Shown: positions 49,359 to 59,636, counted from the stretch's first letter. The stretch is DNA of 64,000 nt from Alkaliphilus metalliredigens QYMF (GCF_000016985.1 NC_009633.1:186001-250000), one strand, 5' to 3'. Notes: generated by a model not told the origin, from the sequence alone. Numbers and translations: made by a program.

Positions 49359-51137
49359 ATGGACAATAAATTAATCCTTTTTATGAATACAATAAAGTAT
49401 CTCAAACCTTCTCAAGGCGTCTACAGATTAACAAATAGATTGAAAAGAGAACTTTATAAACGCAAGATCTTAGTAATCAACACACCTAGTGAAATCAAAG
49501 CAATAAAGAAAGCGAAATTTTTAATTCCAAGTTTGGATTTTGATAGTGAATATTTAAATAGATTCGATATAGAAGGAATCCTGAATAATGAATTTGACTT
49601 TATAAATATCAGCCACAAAGTATCTTTAGATAGTGCATGGAATGATAAGTCTCTTCAGCATCTTTGGAGGTACAACCTTCATTATTTTGAGTATTTGTAC
49701 AAACTGGGATTTCAATATCTCAATGGCGATAAGAACCCCAAGTATTATGAGAAATATAAAGAGCTAATAATTAATTGGATTGTCAATAATCCATGCCCAT
49801 ATGGTGATGGTTGGCATCCATATACGATTTCATTAAGAATCACTAATTGGATTACAACATATGAACTATTCATAGATGAAATTAATAATGATATTGACTT
49901 TAGAGATCAGATAGCTAAATCTCTTTATACTCAATATAGTTACTTACAGAAGAATCTAGAGAAAGATGTTCTAGGCAATCATTATTTTGAAAACATTAAA
50001 GCCTTAATAATAGGGAGTATTTTTTTTGGAAAAGAACAAGTTAAGTCTAAATTTACTAAAGAGCTGCTTAAACAACTGGAAGAACAGATATTAGAAGATG
50101 GAATGCATTTTGAATTAACTCCTATGTATCATAAGATTATTCTAGAAGATTTGATAAAAATAACTGTGCGGCTAAAGAATGAATCTGTATATGCAAAGTT
50201 AAGTGAGTACATTAAAAAAATGATAGATGTAATGTATAGCTTTGAAGAAGGATTCGGCAAAACACCTGCATTTAATGATAGTACAGATGGGATTAGCAAA
50301 AATTATGATTGCTTATTAGAAACTTGCAAACAAGAGTTTGACCTAACCCCTAAGTATATAGATTCATTTAAGGATAGTGGATATTACATTCTTAGAAATG
50401 ATCAATATAAATTGATACTTGATTGTGGTGAAATATGCCCTTCATATTTGCCAGCTCATGGACATTGTGACGCTTTAAGTTATGAGCTATCAATGGATGG
50501 GATACCAATACTAGTTAATTCAGGGACCTACCAATATGAAGGTGGAGAGTGGAGAAATCACTTTAGAAAAACTAAAGCTCATAACACAGTAATGATTGGT
50601 AATAGAGAGCAGTCACAATTTTGGGGGAGTTTTAGAGTTGCAAATAGGATTAGCGATGTAATAAGACGTCGCTTTAATTATAAAGGACTAAGTTTTATCA
50701 GTGGTGCCTATAAGACATACTTTGGAGCAAAACACACCAGGTATATTGGTGAGATAGATGAGAATGTCCTATTGGTACTGGATAAAGTAGAAGCAAAAGC
50801 TAGTGAAGAAGTGAGAAGTTATGTTCACCTAAATCCTAATGTAAAAGTATCTCTTAGTGAAACTGTAAAAATTAAGAAAGATAGTATGAATATAAATATC
50901 ATCCATGTCTCTGCTAAAGATGTATCTATATCAAAAGGTTGGTATTCTAGTGCTTTTAATTTGAAAGAAGAAAATGAGCACATTGTTTTCACGAAGAGTG
51001 ACGACTTAGATTTCTTTGGATATTTAATTTGTCTTAAGGATATTAAGTGTAATGCAGAAATATCTAATGATGTGCTTACGATTAGAACAGATAAAGAGTT
51101 TATTATAAATTTAAACAAGTTGGGAGAAAAAATATGA
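49359..51137 (+). CDS. Heparinase II/III-family protein
   Basis: The protein has 592 residues. An N-terminal all-helical toroid spans about 70-330 (LHYFEYLYKLGFQYLNGDKN; WHPYTISLRITNWITTYELF; NHYFENIKALIIG). A beta-sandwich follows at about 345-590 with LPAHGHCDALSYELSMDGIP, NSGTYQYEGGEWRNHFRKTK and AHNTVMI, the His/Tyr-rich cleft of the family. No signal peptide is visible. Members in capsule clusters are polysaccharide lyases or act in glycan turnover, but the substrate is unknown. The next gene overlaps by four bases (ATGA), so translation is coupled. Confidence 0.9.
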   Translation: MDNKLILFMNTIKYLKPSQGVYRLTNRLKRELYKRKILVINTPSEIKAIKKAKFLIPSLDFDSEYLNRFDIEGILNNEFDFINISHKVSLDSAWNDKSLQHLWRYNLHYFEYLYKLGFQYLNGDKNPKYYEKYKELIINWIVNNPCPYGDGWHPYTISLRITNWITTYELFIDEINNDIDFRDQIAKSLYTQYSYLQKNLEKDVLGNHYFENIKALIIGSIFFGKEQVKSKFTKELLKQLEEQILEDGMHFELTPMYHKIILEDLIKITVRLKNESVYAKLSEYIKKMIDVMYSFEEGFGKTPAFNDSTDGISKNYDCLLETCKQEFDLTPKYIDSFKDSGYYILRNDQYKLILDCGEICPSYLPAHGHCDALSYELSMDGIPILVNSGTYQYEGGEWRNHFRKTKAHNTVMIGNREQSQFWGSFRVANRISDVIRRRFNYKGLSFISGAYKTYFGAKHTRYIGEIDENVLLVLDKVEAKASEEVRSYVHLNPNVKVSLSETVKIKKDSMNINIIHVSAKDVSISKGWYSSAFNLKEENEHIVFTKSDDLDFFGYLICLKDIKCNAEISNDVLTIRTDKEFIINLNKLGEKI

Positions 51138-52351
51138 AGATAGTAGTGATATGTCATTATTTCCCTCCAGAAATAGGTGCACCATCTGCTCGATTATATG
51201 AGATGTCAAAACGATGGGTTGAATTAGGTAATGAAGTTCACGTTGTAACATGCTTTCCTAATCATCCGACTGGGATTATTCCTGATGAATATAAAGGTAT
51301 GAAATATAAGTTAGAAAATATGGATGGAATTCATGTGCATAGAAATTATGTATATGCTACTCCAAATAAAGGGTTTATAAAAAAAACATTGGGCCATATT
51401 TCGTTTATGTTTTCATCTGTGTTTTATTCTATGAAGAAGATTGATAAACCAGATATAATTATAACAAGTTCGCCAACTTTCTTCTCGATTTTTTCAGGCT
51501 ATTGGTATAGCTTAAGAAAGAAAGCCGATTTTGTTCTAGAGATAAGAGATTTATGGCCAGCAGCGATGATAGAGTTAGGTGTAATGAAAGAAGGTTTTAT
51601 AACGAGAGTGCTCGAGAAAATGGAATTATTCTTTTATAGAAAAAGCAAGAAGCTAATTATGGTTACTCAATCATTTAAAGATAATGTGGTTAACCGTGGT
51701 ATTAGTGGAGACAAAGTACATGTTATTACCAATGGCGTTAATCAAGATCTTTTTTATCCGAAAGAAAAGAATCAAGAGTTAATTAATAAACATAACTTAG
51801 AAGATAAGTTTGTGGTTTCATATGTGGGAGCACATGGGATCTCTCAAAACTTAAGTACGATATTAGAAGTCGCAAAAAAACTTAGAATATATAAAAATAT
51901 TGAATTTGTGTTTGTTGGTGAGGGTGCTGAAAAGGATAAACTTAAACAAATTCTTAGAGAAGAAGAATTGAAAAATGTTCAGTTTATTGATGCACAACCA
52001 AAGGAACTAATTCCAGAGTTTTATAATTTATCAGATTTATGCCTAATACCTTTAAAGAATATTGAATTATTTAAGACTTTTATTCCTTCAAAAATGTTTG
52101 AAATTATGGCTTGTGGAGTACCTATTGTAGCAAGCTTAGAAGGAGAAGCTGCGCAAATACTCCAGGATTCTAAAGCGGCAGTTGTTGTAAAACCAGACAA
52201 TTCGGATGAAATAGCAGCAGCAATAGAAGAACTAATAAATGACAAAGAAAAATATAATCAAATGAAAGCCAGTGGGCCTGAATTTGTTGAGAAAAACTAT
52301 TTAAGGAATAAGCTTGCTGAAAGGTACTTAGAAATTATAAATAATGCGTAG
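51134..52351 (+). CDS. Family 4 glycosyltransferase (WcaI/WbuB-like)
   Basis: The protein has 405 residues. It opens with VVICHYFPPEIGAPSARLYE, the hallmark of this GT-B subgroup, with the pattern LWPAAMIELGVMKEG in the middle, and closes with the sugar-nucleotide site FEIMACGVPIVASLEGEAAQ. It adds a sugar to the lipid-linked repeat unit in the cytoplasm. It overlaps the heparinase-like gene by four bases. Confidence 0.92.
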   Translation: MKIVVICHYFPPEIGAPSARLYEMSKRWVELGNEVHVVTCFPNHPTGIIPDEYKGMKYKLENMDGIHVHRNYVYATPNKGFIKKTLGHISFMFSSVFYSMKKIDKPDIIITSSPTFFSIFSGYWYSLRKKADFVLEIRDLWPAAMIELGVMKEGFITRVLEKMELFFYRKSKKLIMVTQSFKDNVVNRGISGDKVHVITNGVNQDLFYPKEKNQELINKHNLEDKFVVSYVGAHGISQNLSTILEVAKKLRIYKNIEFVFVGEGAEKDKLKQILREEELKNVQFIDAQPKELIPEFYNLSDLCLIPLKNIELFKTFIPSKMFEIMACGVPIVASLEGEAAQILQDSKAAVVVKPDNSDEIAAAIEELINDKEKYNQMKASGPEFVEKNYLRNKLAERYLEIINNA

Positions 52352-52362
52352 AGGGTGGGAAG

Positions 52363-53223
52363 ATGATCTTATTAACTGGAGCTACAGGTTTTCTTGGTGG
52401 ATTTGTACTAGAAGAGATGGTGAAGCGAGGACATAAAGTTACATGTTTTGTTAGAGAAACAAGTAATCTAGAGAAAATAAAAGAGCTGAATGTTCCTTAC
52501 ATATTTGGTAAATTAGATGATTACGAGTCAATATGTAATGCATTAAAAGATAAAGAAACTTTAATAAATATAGCATCTCTTGGATTTGGACATGCTCCCC
52601 ATATCGTTAATGCGTGTCAGGAAATGAATATCAATAGAGCAATTTTCATCAGTACTACAGGGATTTTCACAAAATTGAATCCAGATAGCAAAGGCATACG
52701 ACTTGAAGCGGAAAGGCTAATTAAAGAAAGCAATTTAGACTATACAATAATTAGGCCTACCATGATTTATGGAACTCCGAAAGACAGAAATATGTGGAGA
52801 TTAGTTCAATATCTTAAGAAGTTTTCTGTATTGCCAATATTGGGAAATGGAACATATTTGCAGCAACCTGTTTATGTTAAAGATCTTGCTTGGGCTGTAG
52901 TAAGTGCATATGAAACTGATAAGAGTATAAAGAAGGCTTACAATATTTCAGGATTAAAAGCACTTACTTACAACGAAGTAGTGGACGTTATGGGGAGGGT
53001 ACTCGGTAAGAAGATATTAAAAATTCATGTTCCGATGAAGTTAAGTTATAGTCTGTTGAAGATATATGAAAATATATCGAGCAAGCCCAAGCTCAAAGCT
53101 GAGCAAGTTCTAAGATTAAATGAAAATAAAGCTTTTTCACATGACGAGGCAACTAAGGACTTTGGGTATAAGCCCATTAGTTTTGAAAAAGGTATTGAAT
53201 TACAGGTAAAAGAAGTAAATTGA
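52363..53223 (+). CDS. NAD(P)-dependent sugar epimerase/reductase (SDR family)
   Basis: The protein has 286 residues. The Rossmann start is LLTGATGFLGGFVLEEMVKR (G-x-x-G-x-x-G). ISTTGIF occupies the active-site strand, and IIRPTMIYGTP follows where extended SDRs carry substrate contacts. The usual Y-x-x-x-K is not clear: after ISTTGIF the sequence runs KLNPDSKGIRLEAERLIKES, so the Tyr appears replaced. This is known in atypical SDRs that lack classical epimerase chemistry. Probably a nucleotide-sugar modifying enzyme of the locus. Confidence 0.82.
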   Translation: MILLTGATGFLGGFVLEEMVKRGHKVTCFVRETSNLEKIKELNVPYIFGKLDDYESICNALKDKETLINIASLGFGHAPHIVNACQEMNINRAIFISTTGIFTKLNPDSKGIRLEAERLIKESNLDYTIIRPTMIYGTPKDRNMWRLVQYLKKFSVLPILGNGTYLQQPVYVKDLAWAVVSAYETDKSIKKAYNISGLKALTYNEVVDVMGRVLGKKILKIHVPMKLSYSLLKIYENISSKPKLKAEQVLRLNENKAFSHDEATKDFGYKPISFEKGIELQVKEVN

Positions 53224-53287
53224 ATTAAGAAAGCTAGTATAGCAAGATAAAAAATAGAAATATAATAGCTAAATTGGATGTGAGTAT

Positions 53288-54424
53288 ATGAATAATATTA
53301 AAAAAATTTTTTTAGTTGTTTTTCCCCATACACCTAATCCTAGGATGATTAAAAGAGTAAAGGCTTTACTTATAAATTATGATGTTCATGTAATTTATTG
53401 GGATAGAAATTTAGGAAATAAAAAAATAAATGAGTTGCCTAAGGAATCTAAAGTTACTGTCATTAAGAGAAAGGCAAACGAAGGAAGTCCCATAAAAAGA
53501 TTAGGAGCAACTATAAGTGTAATAAGAGAAATTATTGCAATCGCAAAAAGGGTAGAACCGGATGTTCTCTATTTATCTAAAACAGATATTCTTTTTGCGG
53601 CTGTATTATATAAAAAGATTACAAAAACAAATGTAAGATTAGTTTATGAGGTTAGTGATTTACATACATTAATGGTTGATCAGCAGAAGAAAACTTATAA
53701 GAAATTGATATCCAAGCTTATTAAAAAAACTGAAAAATCATTATGTAAATCAATAGAATTGCTAATAGTAACTTCAGAATTTTTTTACAATCAGTTTTAT
53801 CAAGATTTTATTTCTAAAGATAAAGTTGTTTTTATGCCTAATACACCTGATCCACTTGTGTTTGATGGTTTTCACAGGAAAACAAATGAAAAATTCACTG
53901 TTGGATTTATAGGAGCCATTCGATATGCTGAACAGTTGGAAATGCTAATTGATGCATCTATTGAAGCAAATATTAATGTGCTTATTGCTGGTGCAGGAAA
54001 AGACTATCTTAGAATCAAAGAATATGCTAAAAATTATGAGAATGTAGAGGTTTATGGTGAGTATAAATATAACGAAGAAATAAAAAAATTATATGAGCAT
54101 GTTGATTGTATTTACTCTGTTTATGATGCAGAATTAAAAAATGTTCAGATAGCTCTACCGAATAGGTTGTATGAGGCTGCATTTACTTCTACACCTATTA
54201 TCGCATCAAAAAATACTTATTTAGGGGATATAGTAGAAAAATATGATATAGGAAAAACGATACTTTTTAATTCTAAAACAGAATTAATAAAAGTTTTATC
54301 ATTGCTCAAAGAGGATCTTAATTATTTAAAAAGCATAGAAGAAAAATCACAATTATTTAGGAATGATTGGGATTTGAATAAGCATAACAAAAATTTAATA
54401 AAAGCTATCGGAAAAATTATTTAG
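53288..54424 (+). CDS. Glycosyltransferase, GT-B fold
   Basis: The protein has 378 residues. The N-terminus has FLVVFPHTPNPRMIKRVKAL. The middle carries VGFIGAIRYAEQLEMLIDAS, the linker strand of GT4-like enzymes, and the C-terminal part has IALPNRLYEAAFTSTPIIAS, the nucleotide-sugar site. It probably transfers one residue of the repeat unit. It lies directly upstream of wecC and is more AT-rich than the early part of the window. Confidence 0.87.
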   Translation: MNNIKKIFLVVFPHTPNPRMIKRVKALLINYDVHVIYWDRNLGNKKINELPKESKVTVIKRKANEGSPIKRLGATISVIREIIAIAKRVEPDVLYLSKTDILFAAVLYKKITKTNVRLVYEVSDLHTLMVDQQKKTYKKLISKLIKKTEKSLCKSIELLIVTSEFFYNQFYQDFISKDKVVFMPNTPDPLVFDGFHRKTNEKFTVGFIGAIRYAEQLEMLIDASIEANINVLIAGAGKDYLRIKEYAKNYENVEVYGEYKYNEEIKKLYEHVDCIYSVYDAELKNVQIALPNRLYEAAFTSTPIIASKNTYLGDIVEKYDIGKTILFNSKTELIKVLSLLKEDLNYLKSIEEKSQLFRNDWDLNKHNKNLIKAIGKII

Positions 54425-54435
54425 GGGGATTATAG

Positions 54436-55665
54436 ATGACATCTAAAATTAATGTAATAGGACTTGGATATATAGGTTTGCCAACAGCTTTAATGTTTGC
54501 TAAGAGTGGAGTTGAAGTAGTTGGAACGGATTTAAACGAAAAATTAATAGACTCACTTGCAAAAGGGAAGTTGACTTTTGAGGAAGAAGGCTTAGAAGAA
54601 CTTTTTAACGATGCTATAGAAAAAGGTATTAAGTTTACGACCGAATATCAAAAAACTGATACTTATATTATAGCTGTCCCTACACCTTATATAAATTCAA
54701 GTAAGAAACTAGATCCTAAATATGTGATTTCAGCAGTTAATACAGTTCTTGATGTATGTGAAAAAGGAGCGGTTTTAATTATTGAGTCTACAATATCACC
54801 AGGATCTATAGATAAATATGTTAGACCTGAGATAGCTAAAAGAGGTTTTGAACTTGGAAAGGACGTTCATTTAGTACATGCTCCTGAAAGAATTATACCT
54901 GGAAACATGATTTATGAGCTTGAATATAATTCGAGAACTGTTGGTGCTGATGATCTTATTATAGGTGAGAAAGTAAAAGAAATATATTCGAGTTTTTGCA
55001 AATCGGAGATTGTAGTTACTGATATTAGATCAGCAGAAATGTCAAAAGTAGTAGAAAACACTTATAGAGATGTTAATATAGCTTTTGCTAATGAACTAGC
55101 TAAGATTTGTAGAACAGATAAGATGGATGTTTATGAGATTATACGTATAGCTAATAAGCACCCAAGGGTTAATATTCTTCAGCCAGGGCCAGGGGTAGGT
55201 GGTCACTGTATTTCAGTAGATCCGTGGTTTTTAGTAGGAGATTATCCAGATCTAACCAATTTGATTCTTACAGCTAGAAAAATTAATGATTCTATGCCTA
55301 CCCATGTATTAGGAAGAATAAGAGATATCATGAGAGAGCACAAAATTACTGATATCTCAAAAATCGGTATTTATGGACTTGCTTATAAAGAAAATGTTGA
55401 TGATACTAGAGAAAGCCCTACACTTCAGCTTCTCGAAAGAATGGACGAGCATTTAGCTTTTGGAGTTAAAGTGTATGATCCTTTCATTAAAGAGAGAATC
55501 GTTGATCATCAGTTCATGAACTTCGAAGATTTCTTAAATGAGATAAAGATTCTGGTAATTATTACAGCTCATGATCATATAAAAAATAATTTAGATTTAG
55601 TTAAAGATAAATTTATACTTGATACTAAGAATATTTGTGATTTTGATGGGGTTTATAAATTATAA
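54436..55665 (+). CDS. wecC: UDP-N-acetyl-D-mannosamine dehydrogenase
   Basis: The protein has 409 residues. The NAD site is INVIGLGYIGLPTALMFAKS. The catalytic segment is GPGVGGHCISVDPWFLV, with the nucleophile Cys and the SVDPWFL form specific for WecC. YGLAYKENVDDTRESPTLQL lies in the C-terminal UDP-binding domain. The enzyme oxidises UDP-ManNAc twice to UDP-ManNAcA. The next gene makes its substrate, so the two form a complete UDP-GlcNAc to UDP-ManNAcA route. Confidence 0.94.
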   Translation: MTSKINVIGLGYIGLPTALMFAKSGVEVVGTDLNEKLIDSLAKGKLTFEEEGLEELFNDAIEKGIKFTTEYQKTDTYIIAVPTPYINSSKKLDPKYVISAVNTVLDVCEKGAVLIIESTISPGSIDKYVRPEIAKRGFELGKDVHLVHAPERIIPGNMIYELEYNSRTVGADDLIIGEKVKEIYSSFCKSEIVVTDIRSAEMSKVVENTYRDVNIAFANELAKICRTDKMDVYEIIRIANKHPRVNILQPGPGVGGHCISVDPWFLVGDYPDLTNLILTARKINDSMPTHVLGRIRDIMREHKITDISKIGIYGLAYKENVDDTRESPTLQLLERMDEHLAFGVKVYDPFIKERIVDHQFMNFEDFLNEIKILVIITAHDHIKNNLDLVKDKFILDTKNICDFDGVYKL

Positions 55666-55681
55666 GTTAGGATGAGTAGAC

Positions 55682-56773
55682 ATGAAAAAAATAATGGTGG
55701 TTTTTGGGACAAGACCTGAAGCAATAAAGATGTGTCCCCTAGTTAAAGAACTAAAGACAAGAGAAAAACTGAATACAGTTGTTTGTGTAACAGGACAACA
55801 TAGAGAAATGCTAGATCAGGTTTTAAATGCATTTGATGTGGTCCCAGACTATGATCTTTCTATTATGAAAGCGAAGCAGACACTATTTGACGTCACAGTT
55901 AACATTCTAGAAAAAATGAAAGCTGTTCTCGAAGAAGTCAGACCTGATGTAGTGTTGGTACATGGAGATACATCTACTACATTTGTAACTGCGCTAGCCT
56001 GCTTTTATCTGCAGATTCCTGTGGGACATGTAGAAGCGGGACTGAGAACTTACAACATCTACTCTCCATATCCAGAGGAGTTTAATAGACAAGCAGTTGG
56101 CATTGTATCAAATTTCAACTTTGCACCAACTGAAATGTCAAAAGAGAATCTTCTTAAAGAAGGGAAGGATCTTGAAACTATTCATGTGACTGGTAATACA
56201 GCAATCGATGCCCTTAAAACTACGGTTCGAGGTGATTATAGTCATGAGCACTTGAGATGGGCTGCAGATAGTAGGTTAATCATGATAACAGCTCACAGAA
56301 GAGAGAACCTTGGCGAACCTATGAGAAATATGTTTAGAGCGATCAAACGTATCATCGATGAAACAGCCGACATAAAAGCGATCTATCCAATTCATATGAA
56401 TCCTATTGTAAGAAAGGCGGCACAGGAAATTCTTGGAGATACGGATAGAATAAGAATAATTGAGCCACTTGAAGTATTAGATTTTCATAACTTCTTATCT
56501 CGTTCTCATCTGATTTTAACAGACAGCGGTGGGATTCAAGAAGAAGCTCCGAGTTTGGGGAAGCCAGTTCTTGTTATGCGTGATACGACTGAAAGGCCAG
56601 AAGGAATAGCTGCTGGAACACTCAAGTTAGTAGGAACGGATGAAGAGGTTATCTACAAGACGTTCAAGCAATTACTTGAAAATCAAAACGAATATGACAA
56701 AATGAGTCAAGCGAGTAATCCTTATGGAGATGGATTTGCAAGTAAGAGGATAGCAGATATATTGTGTAGATAA
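55682..56773 (+). CDS. wecB: UDP-N-acetylglucosamine 2-epimerase (non-hydrolysing)
   Basis: The protein has 363 residues, full length. Motifs are VFGTRPEAIKMCPLVKEL, VLVHGDTSTT, VGHVEAGLRT, the PEEFNRQ segment and TDSGGIQEEAPSLGKPVLVM followed by RDTTERPE. It interconverts UDP-GlcNAc and UDP-ManNAc, supplying wecC. It starts 16 bases after wecC. Confidence 0.97.
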   Translation: MKKIMVVFGTRPEAIKMCPLVKELKTREKLNTVVCVTGQHREMLDQVLNAFDVVPDYDLSIMKAKQTLFDVTVNILEKMKAVLEEVRPDVVLVHGDTSTTFVTALACFYLQIPVGHVEAGLRTYNIYSPYPEEFNRQAVGIVSNFNFAPTEMSKENLLKEGKDLETIHVTGNTAIDALKTTVRGDYSHEHLRWAADSRLIMITAHRRENLGEPMRNMFRAIKRIIDETADIKAIYPIHMNPIVRKAAQEILGDTDRIRIIEPLEVLDFHNFLSRSHLILTDSGGIQEEAPSLGKPVLVMRDTTERPEGIAAGTLKLVGTDEEVIYKTFKQLLENQNEYDKMSQASNPYGDGFASKRIADILCR

Positions 56774-56862
56774 ATCTTCAGTATGGATGTAAGATAGTTA
56801 ATTCAACACAATGTATAGATTCCCTTGAATAGAAAGCAATAAAAATTAGGATGTGATTTGAA

Positions 56863-57170
56863 ATGTCAAAAACGTAGTTATATGAAAGAATAATAAATAG
56901 ACAAGAAAGATTTTGGTTATTGGCTTAGGTTATGTAGGCATGCCTTTAGTAGTAGCATTTGCTAAGAAGATTGATGTAATAAGTTTTGACCTAAATAAAA
57001 AGAAGATAGAATTATATAAGGCTGGAATTGATCCAACAAATGAAGTTGGAGACGAAGGTATTAAACAAACTTCAGTAGAGTTTACAGCGAATGAAGCTAG
57101 ATTAAAAGAAGCAAAGTTTCACATTTGGAATATAATTGCTGAAAGTTATAATGCACTCTATAAAAGTTGA
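56863..57170 (+). pseudogene. Decayed nucleotide-sugar dehydrogenase gene (WbpA/TviB-like)
   Basis: Three lesions are visible. The original start ATG-TCA-AAA-ACG at 56863 is followed by TAG at 56875-56877. The frame then reads LYERIINRQE and shifts by one base near 56905-56909, where one A of a run seems lost. The restored frame gives ILVIGLGYVGMPLVVAFAKK and KAGIDPTNEVGDEGIKQTSV. It breaks off after EARLKEAKFHI, just before the family's VAVPTP, and passes into an unrelated tail (AESYNALYKS) that resembles the C-terminus of a glycosyltransferase. A deletion joining two genes is the likely cause. Confidence 0.82.
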
Positions 57171-57194
57171 AATGTCAAGAGACGAGGTGTTTTA

Positions 57195-58343
57195 ATGTAT
57201 ATTTTAATAATTGCTAGAGGGTACCCAACAGATAAATATAAAATGAATGGAATTTTTGAGTTTGACCAAGCTAAAGCCTTAGTCCAAGCGGGGCATAAGG
57301 TTATTTATGCTGCCATTGATGTTAGGTCTATTAGAAGATGGCGAAAATGGGGGGGTGAAAGTTTCGAACAAGATGGAGTTCAAGTAGAGGCTATTAATAT
57401 ACCTGGTGGTAGGATTCCCAAAACAATCTTAAGGCAAATACAAATGCAAGGGCTTAAAAATTTATATAAAAGAATTGAATCAAAATATGGCAAGCCTGAC
57501 ATAATTCACGCACATTTTTTAGGTTATGGCAATATTTCTACCGAAGTTTTAGCAAAGCAGAACATTCCTATTGCACTAACAGAACATTTATCAGCAATGA
57601 ATAATAAAGCTTTAGAGCCTAGTCTCATTACATTAGGCACTGAAACCTACCCAAATGTTGACAAGCTTATAACCGTAAGCGAGGCTCTTGCAAATAATAT
57701 TGAAGAAAAATTTGAAGTTAAAGCCACAGTAATTCCCAATATGGTTGATACAGAAAGCTTTAACTACATCAACAGAAGAAAAGAAAATGACGATTATGTG
57801 TTTGTATCAACGGGAGGCTTAATACCTAGAAAAAGTATGGACGTGCTAATTGATTCTTTTAATATAGCTTTTAAAGATAAGAAAAAAGTTAAGCTATATA
57901 TTTTTGGTGAAGGGGCAGAGCGGTCTAAACTTGAACAAATGATTGCTGAATACAAACTAACTGAGCAAATTTTTTTGATGGGTTTAAGGGATAGAAAAGA
58001 AATTGCAAAAAGAATGCATGAAAGTGATTGCTTTGTTTTAGTATCAAAACTGGAAACCTTTGGTGTGGCATATATAGAGGCTTTAGCAGCAGGGTTACCA
58101 GTTATAGCAACAAACTGCGGTGGCCCGGAAGAATTTGTCCATAAAGATAATGGCATTTTGATTGAAGTAGATGATGCCGAAGCTCTAACCAATTCTATGT
58201 TAAAAATGTATAACGAAAGCAATAAGTTTGATAGAGAAAAAATTTCAAAAGAAATGGTTGATAAATTTTCTCCTGAAGCAATTGCTAAGCGACTAACGGA
58301 GACATATAGGAATGTTTTAAAAGACAGAAAGGTACAACTATGA
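57195..58343 (+). CDS. Family 4 glycosyltransferase
   Basis: The protein has 382 residues. The N-terminal part has IIARGYPTDKYKMNGIFEFD and HAHFLGYGNISTEVLAKQNI. The C-terminal half has STGGLIPRKSMDVLIDSFNI and the E-x7-E site ETFGVAYIEALAAGLPVIAT, with GGPEEFV. It probably uses an activated sugar such as UDP-GlcNAc to extend the repeat unit. A G7 run occurs near 57350. The next gene overlaps by four bases. Confidence 0.93.
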   Translation: MYILIIARGYPTDKYKMNGIFEFDQAKALVQAGHKVIYAAIDVRSIRRWRKWGGESFEQDGVQVEAINIPGGRIPKTILRQIQMQGLKNLYKRIESKYGKPDIIHAHFLGYGNISTEVLAKQNIPIALTEHLSAMNNKALEPSLITLGTETYPNVDKLITVSEALANNIEEKFEVKATVIPNMVDTESFNYINRRKENDDYVFVSTGGLIPRKSMDVLIDSFNIAFKDKKKVKLYIFGEGAERSKLEQMIAEYKLTEQIFLMGLRDRKEIAKRMHESDCFVLVSKLETFGVAYIEALAAGLPVIATNCGGPEEFVHKDNGILIEVDDAEALTNSMLKMYNESNKFDREKISKEMVDKFSPEAIAKRLTETYRNVLKDRKVQL

Positions 58344-59611
58344 AAAAATCAGTGCTTTTAATTGTTGCGTCTTCATTGATGGCAGCAGACTTTATATCAA
58401 TAAGCCTTGGCTTTATGGAATTATCTTTATTCCGTATAAGCTTAATGTTGTTAGCTATTCTAACAATCTTTAATTATCTAAAATCAAATAAAAAATTTGC
58501 ACTAAATAACCTAAGCATTCAATCAAAAATAATTAGGTTCTACCTCTTGTGGCTATTTTATGCAATTCTCAGTTTAGGATGGGTTAAAGATTATGATTAT
58601 TGGATAAGAGCTGTTTTCTACATCACGGTTGGTTTTCTTTGTATATGGACTTTTTCTGTTTACTTAAAAGAAAAAAAAGATTTTTCAAAAGTGTTTCTTG
58701 TGTTTTTTATAATGCTAGTAATACATAACCTAATTGGTTTAAACGAAGTTTCAACAGGCGTGTATAGATTTGCAGATATGACCAGAATAGATAGGCATGG
58801 CCAGTTTGGTTATAATGCCGTTGCAAGGACACCTGTATCAATGTTTGGTAATACAAATGATTTTGCCACAGTAATAACATTAGGCATTTTTATAACTTAT
58901 ATTGTTTTTGTAAATACAAATTCAAAAATATTAAAAAGCATAAGCATCTTTAATCTAATATCATCAATTTATTTATTAGTGAGAACAGATTCCAGGGCAA
59001 ATATGTTAGGCCTGGCTATTGGGATACTGGTATTTACTTATTTAAATTTTTATAGGAAGCTCACTGTAAAGACTATACTTTTAATGTTCGGCGTTCCGCT
59101 ATTAATATTTAACCCCTTCGTTTTAAATCAAATACTAACATTTGTTTCAGATAGACTTAATTTCAACTTTGCTGGAACAGGCTCAGATGGTATTAGAGTT
59201 GGATTAATAAAGAATGGGTTGTTATTTCTAAAAGAAACGATAGGTTTCGGCGTGGGCGCAGGGAATATAGACTTTTGGATGGAGAATTATAAAGTGTATT
59301 ATACAGGTACAATTCGAAACATGCATAATTGGTGGATGGAAATTTTAGTGGGTTATGGTGTATTTATATTTATGGGTTATATATGGACGTATTTAAAAAT
59401 GTTTAAGATATTTTACAAGGCGTACATAAAATCAGATGATAAATTTATCAGAACAACTTCTCTAGGGCTTATATCACTAATGTCAGCTTTTATAGTTAGT
59501 GCAATATCATCAAGCTCTAATGTAGGAAGCTCCTGGATGTGGATGATTTGGGGCGTTGTGATAGCTTTTGTGGGGTATGTAGAGAATAAAAGAAAGCAAA
59601 TATCGTATTAA
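58340..59611 (+). CDS. O-antigen polymerase-like membrane protein (Wzy)
   Basis: The protein has 423 residues with about ten to twelve membrane helices, for example FISISLGFMELSLFRISLML and LGIFITYIVFVNTNS. In the large loop the pattern GFGVGAGNIDFWMENYKVYY and IRNMHNWWMEILVGYGVFIF, with His, matches Wzy_C. It would polymerise lipid-linked repeat units on the outer membrane face. It is the second polymerase-type protein in the window, beside the larger one at 41.3 kb; one may be the ligase that attaches the chain to the wall. Confidence 0.85.
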   Translation: MKKSVLLIVASSLMAADFISISLGFMELSLFRISLMLLAILTIFNYLKSNKKFALNNLSIQSKIIRFYLLWLFYAILSLGWVKDYDYWIRAVFYITVGFLCIWTFSVYLKEKKDFSKVFLVFFIMLVIHNLIGLNEVSTGVYRFADMTRIDRHGQFGYNAVARTPVSMFGNTNDFATVITLGIFITYIVFVNTNSKILKSISIFNLISSIYLLVRTDSRANMLGLAIGILVFTYLNFYRKLTVKTILLMFGVPLLIFNPFVLNQILTFVSDRLNFNFAGTGSDGIRVGLIKNGLLFLKETIGFGVGAGNIDFWMENYKVYYTGTIRNMHNWWMEILVGYGVFIFMGYIWTYLKMFKIFYKAYIKSDDKFIRTTSLGLISLMSAFIVSAISSSSNVGSSWMWMIWGVVIAFVGYVENKRKQISY

Positions 59612-59636
59612 AGTAATATTGAGAGGGTGAGAAACA

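Noticed and set aside
57345-57355. G7 tract in a glycosyltransferase gene as a second phase-variation site, and another in spoIIE
   Set aside because: Seven G is short for frequent slippage, and phase variation of spoIIE has no clear sense.
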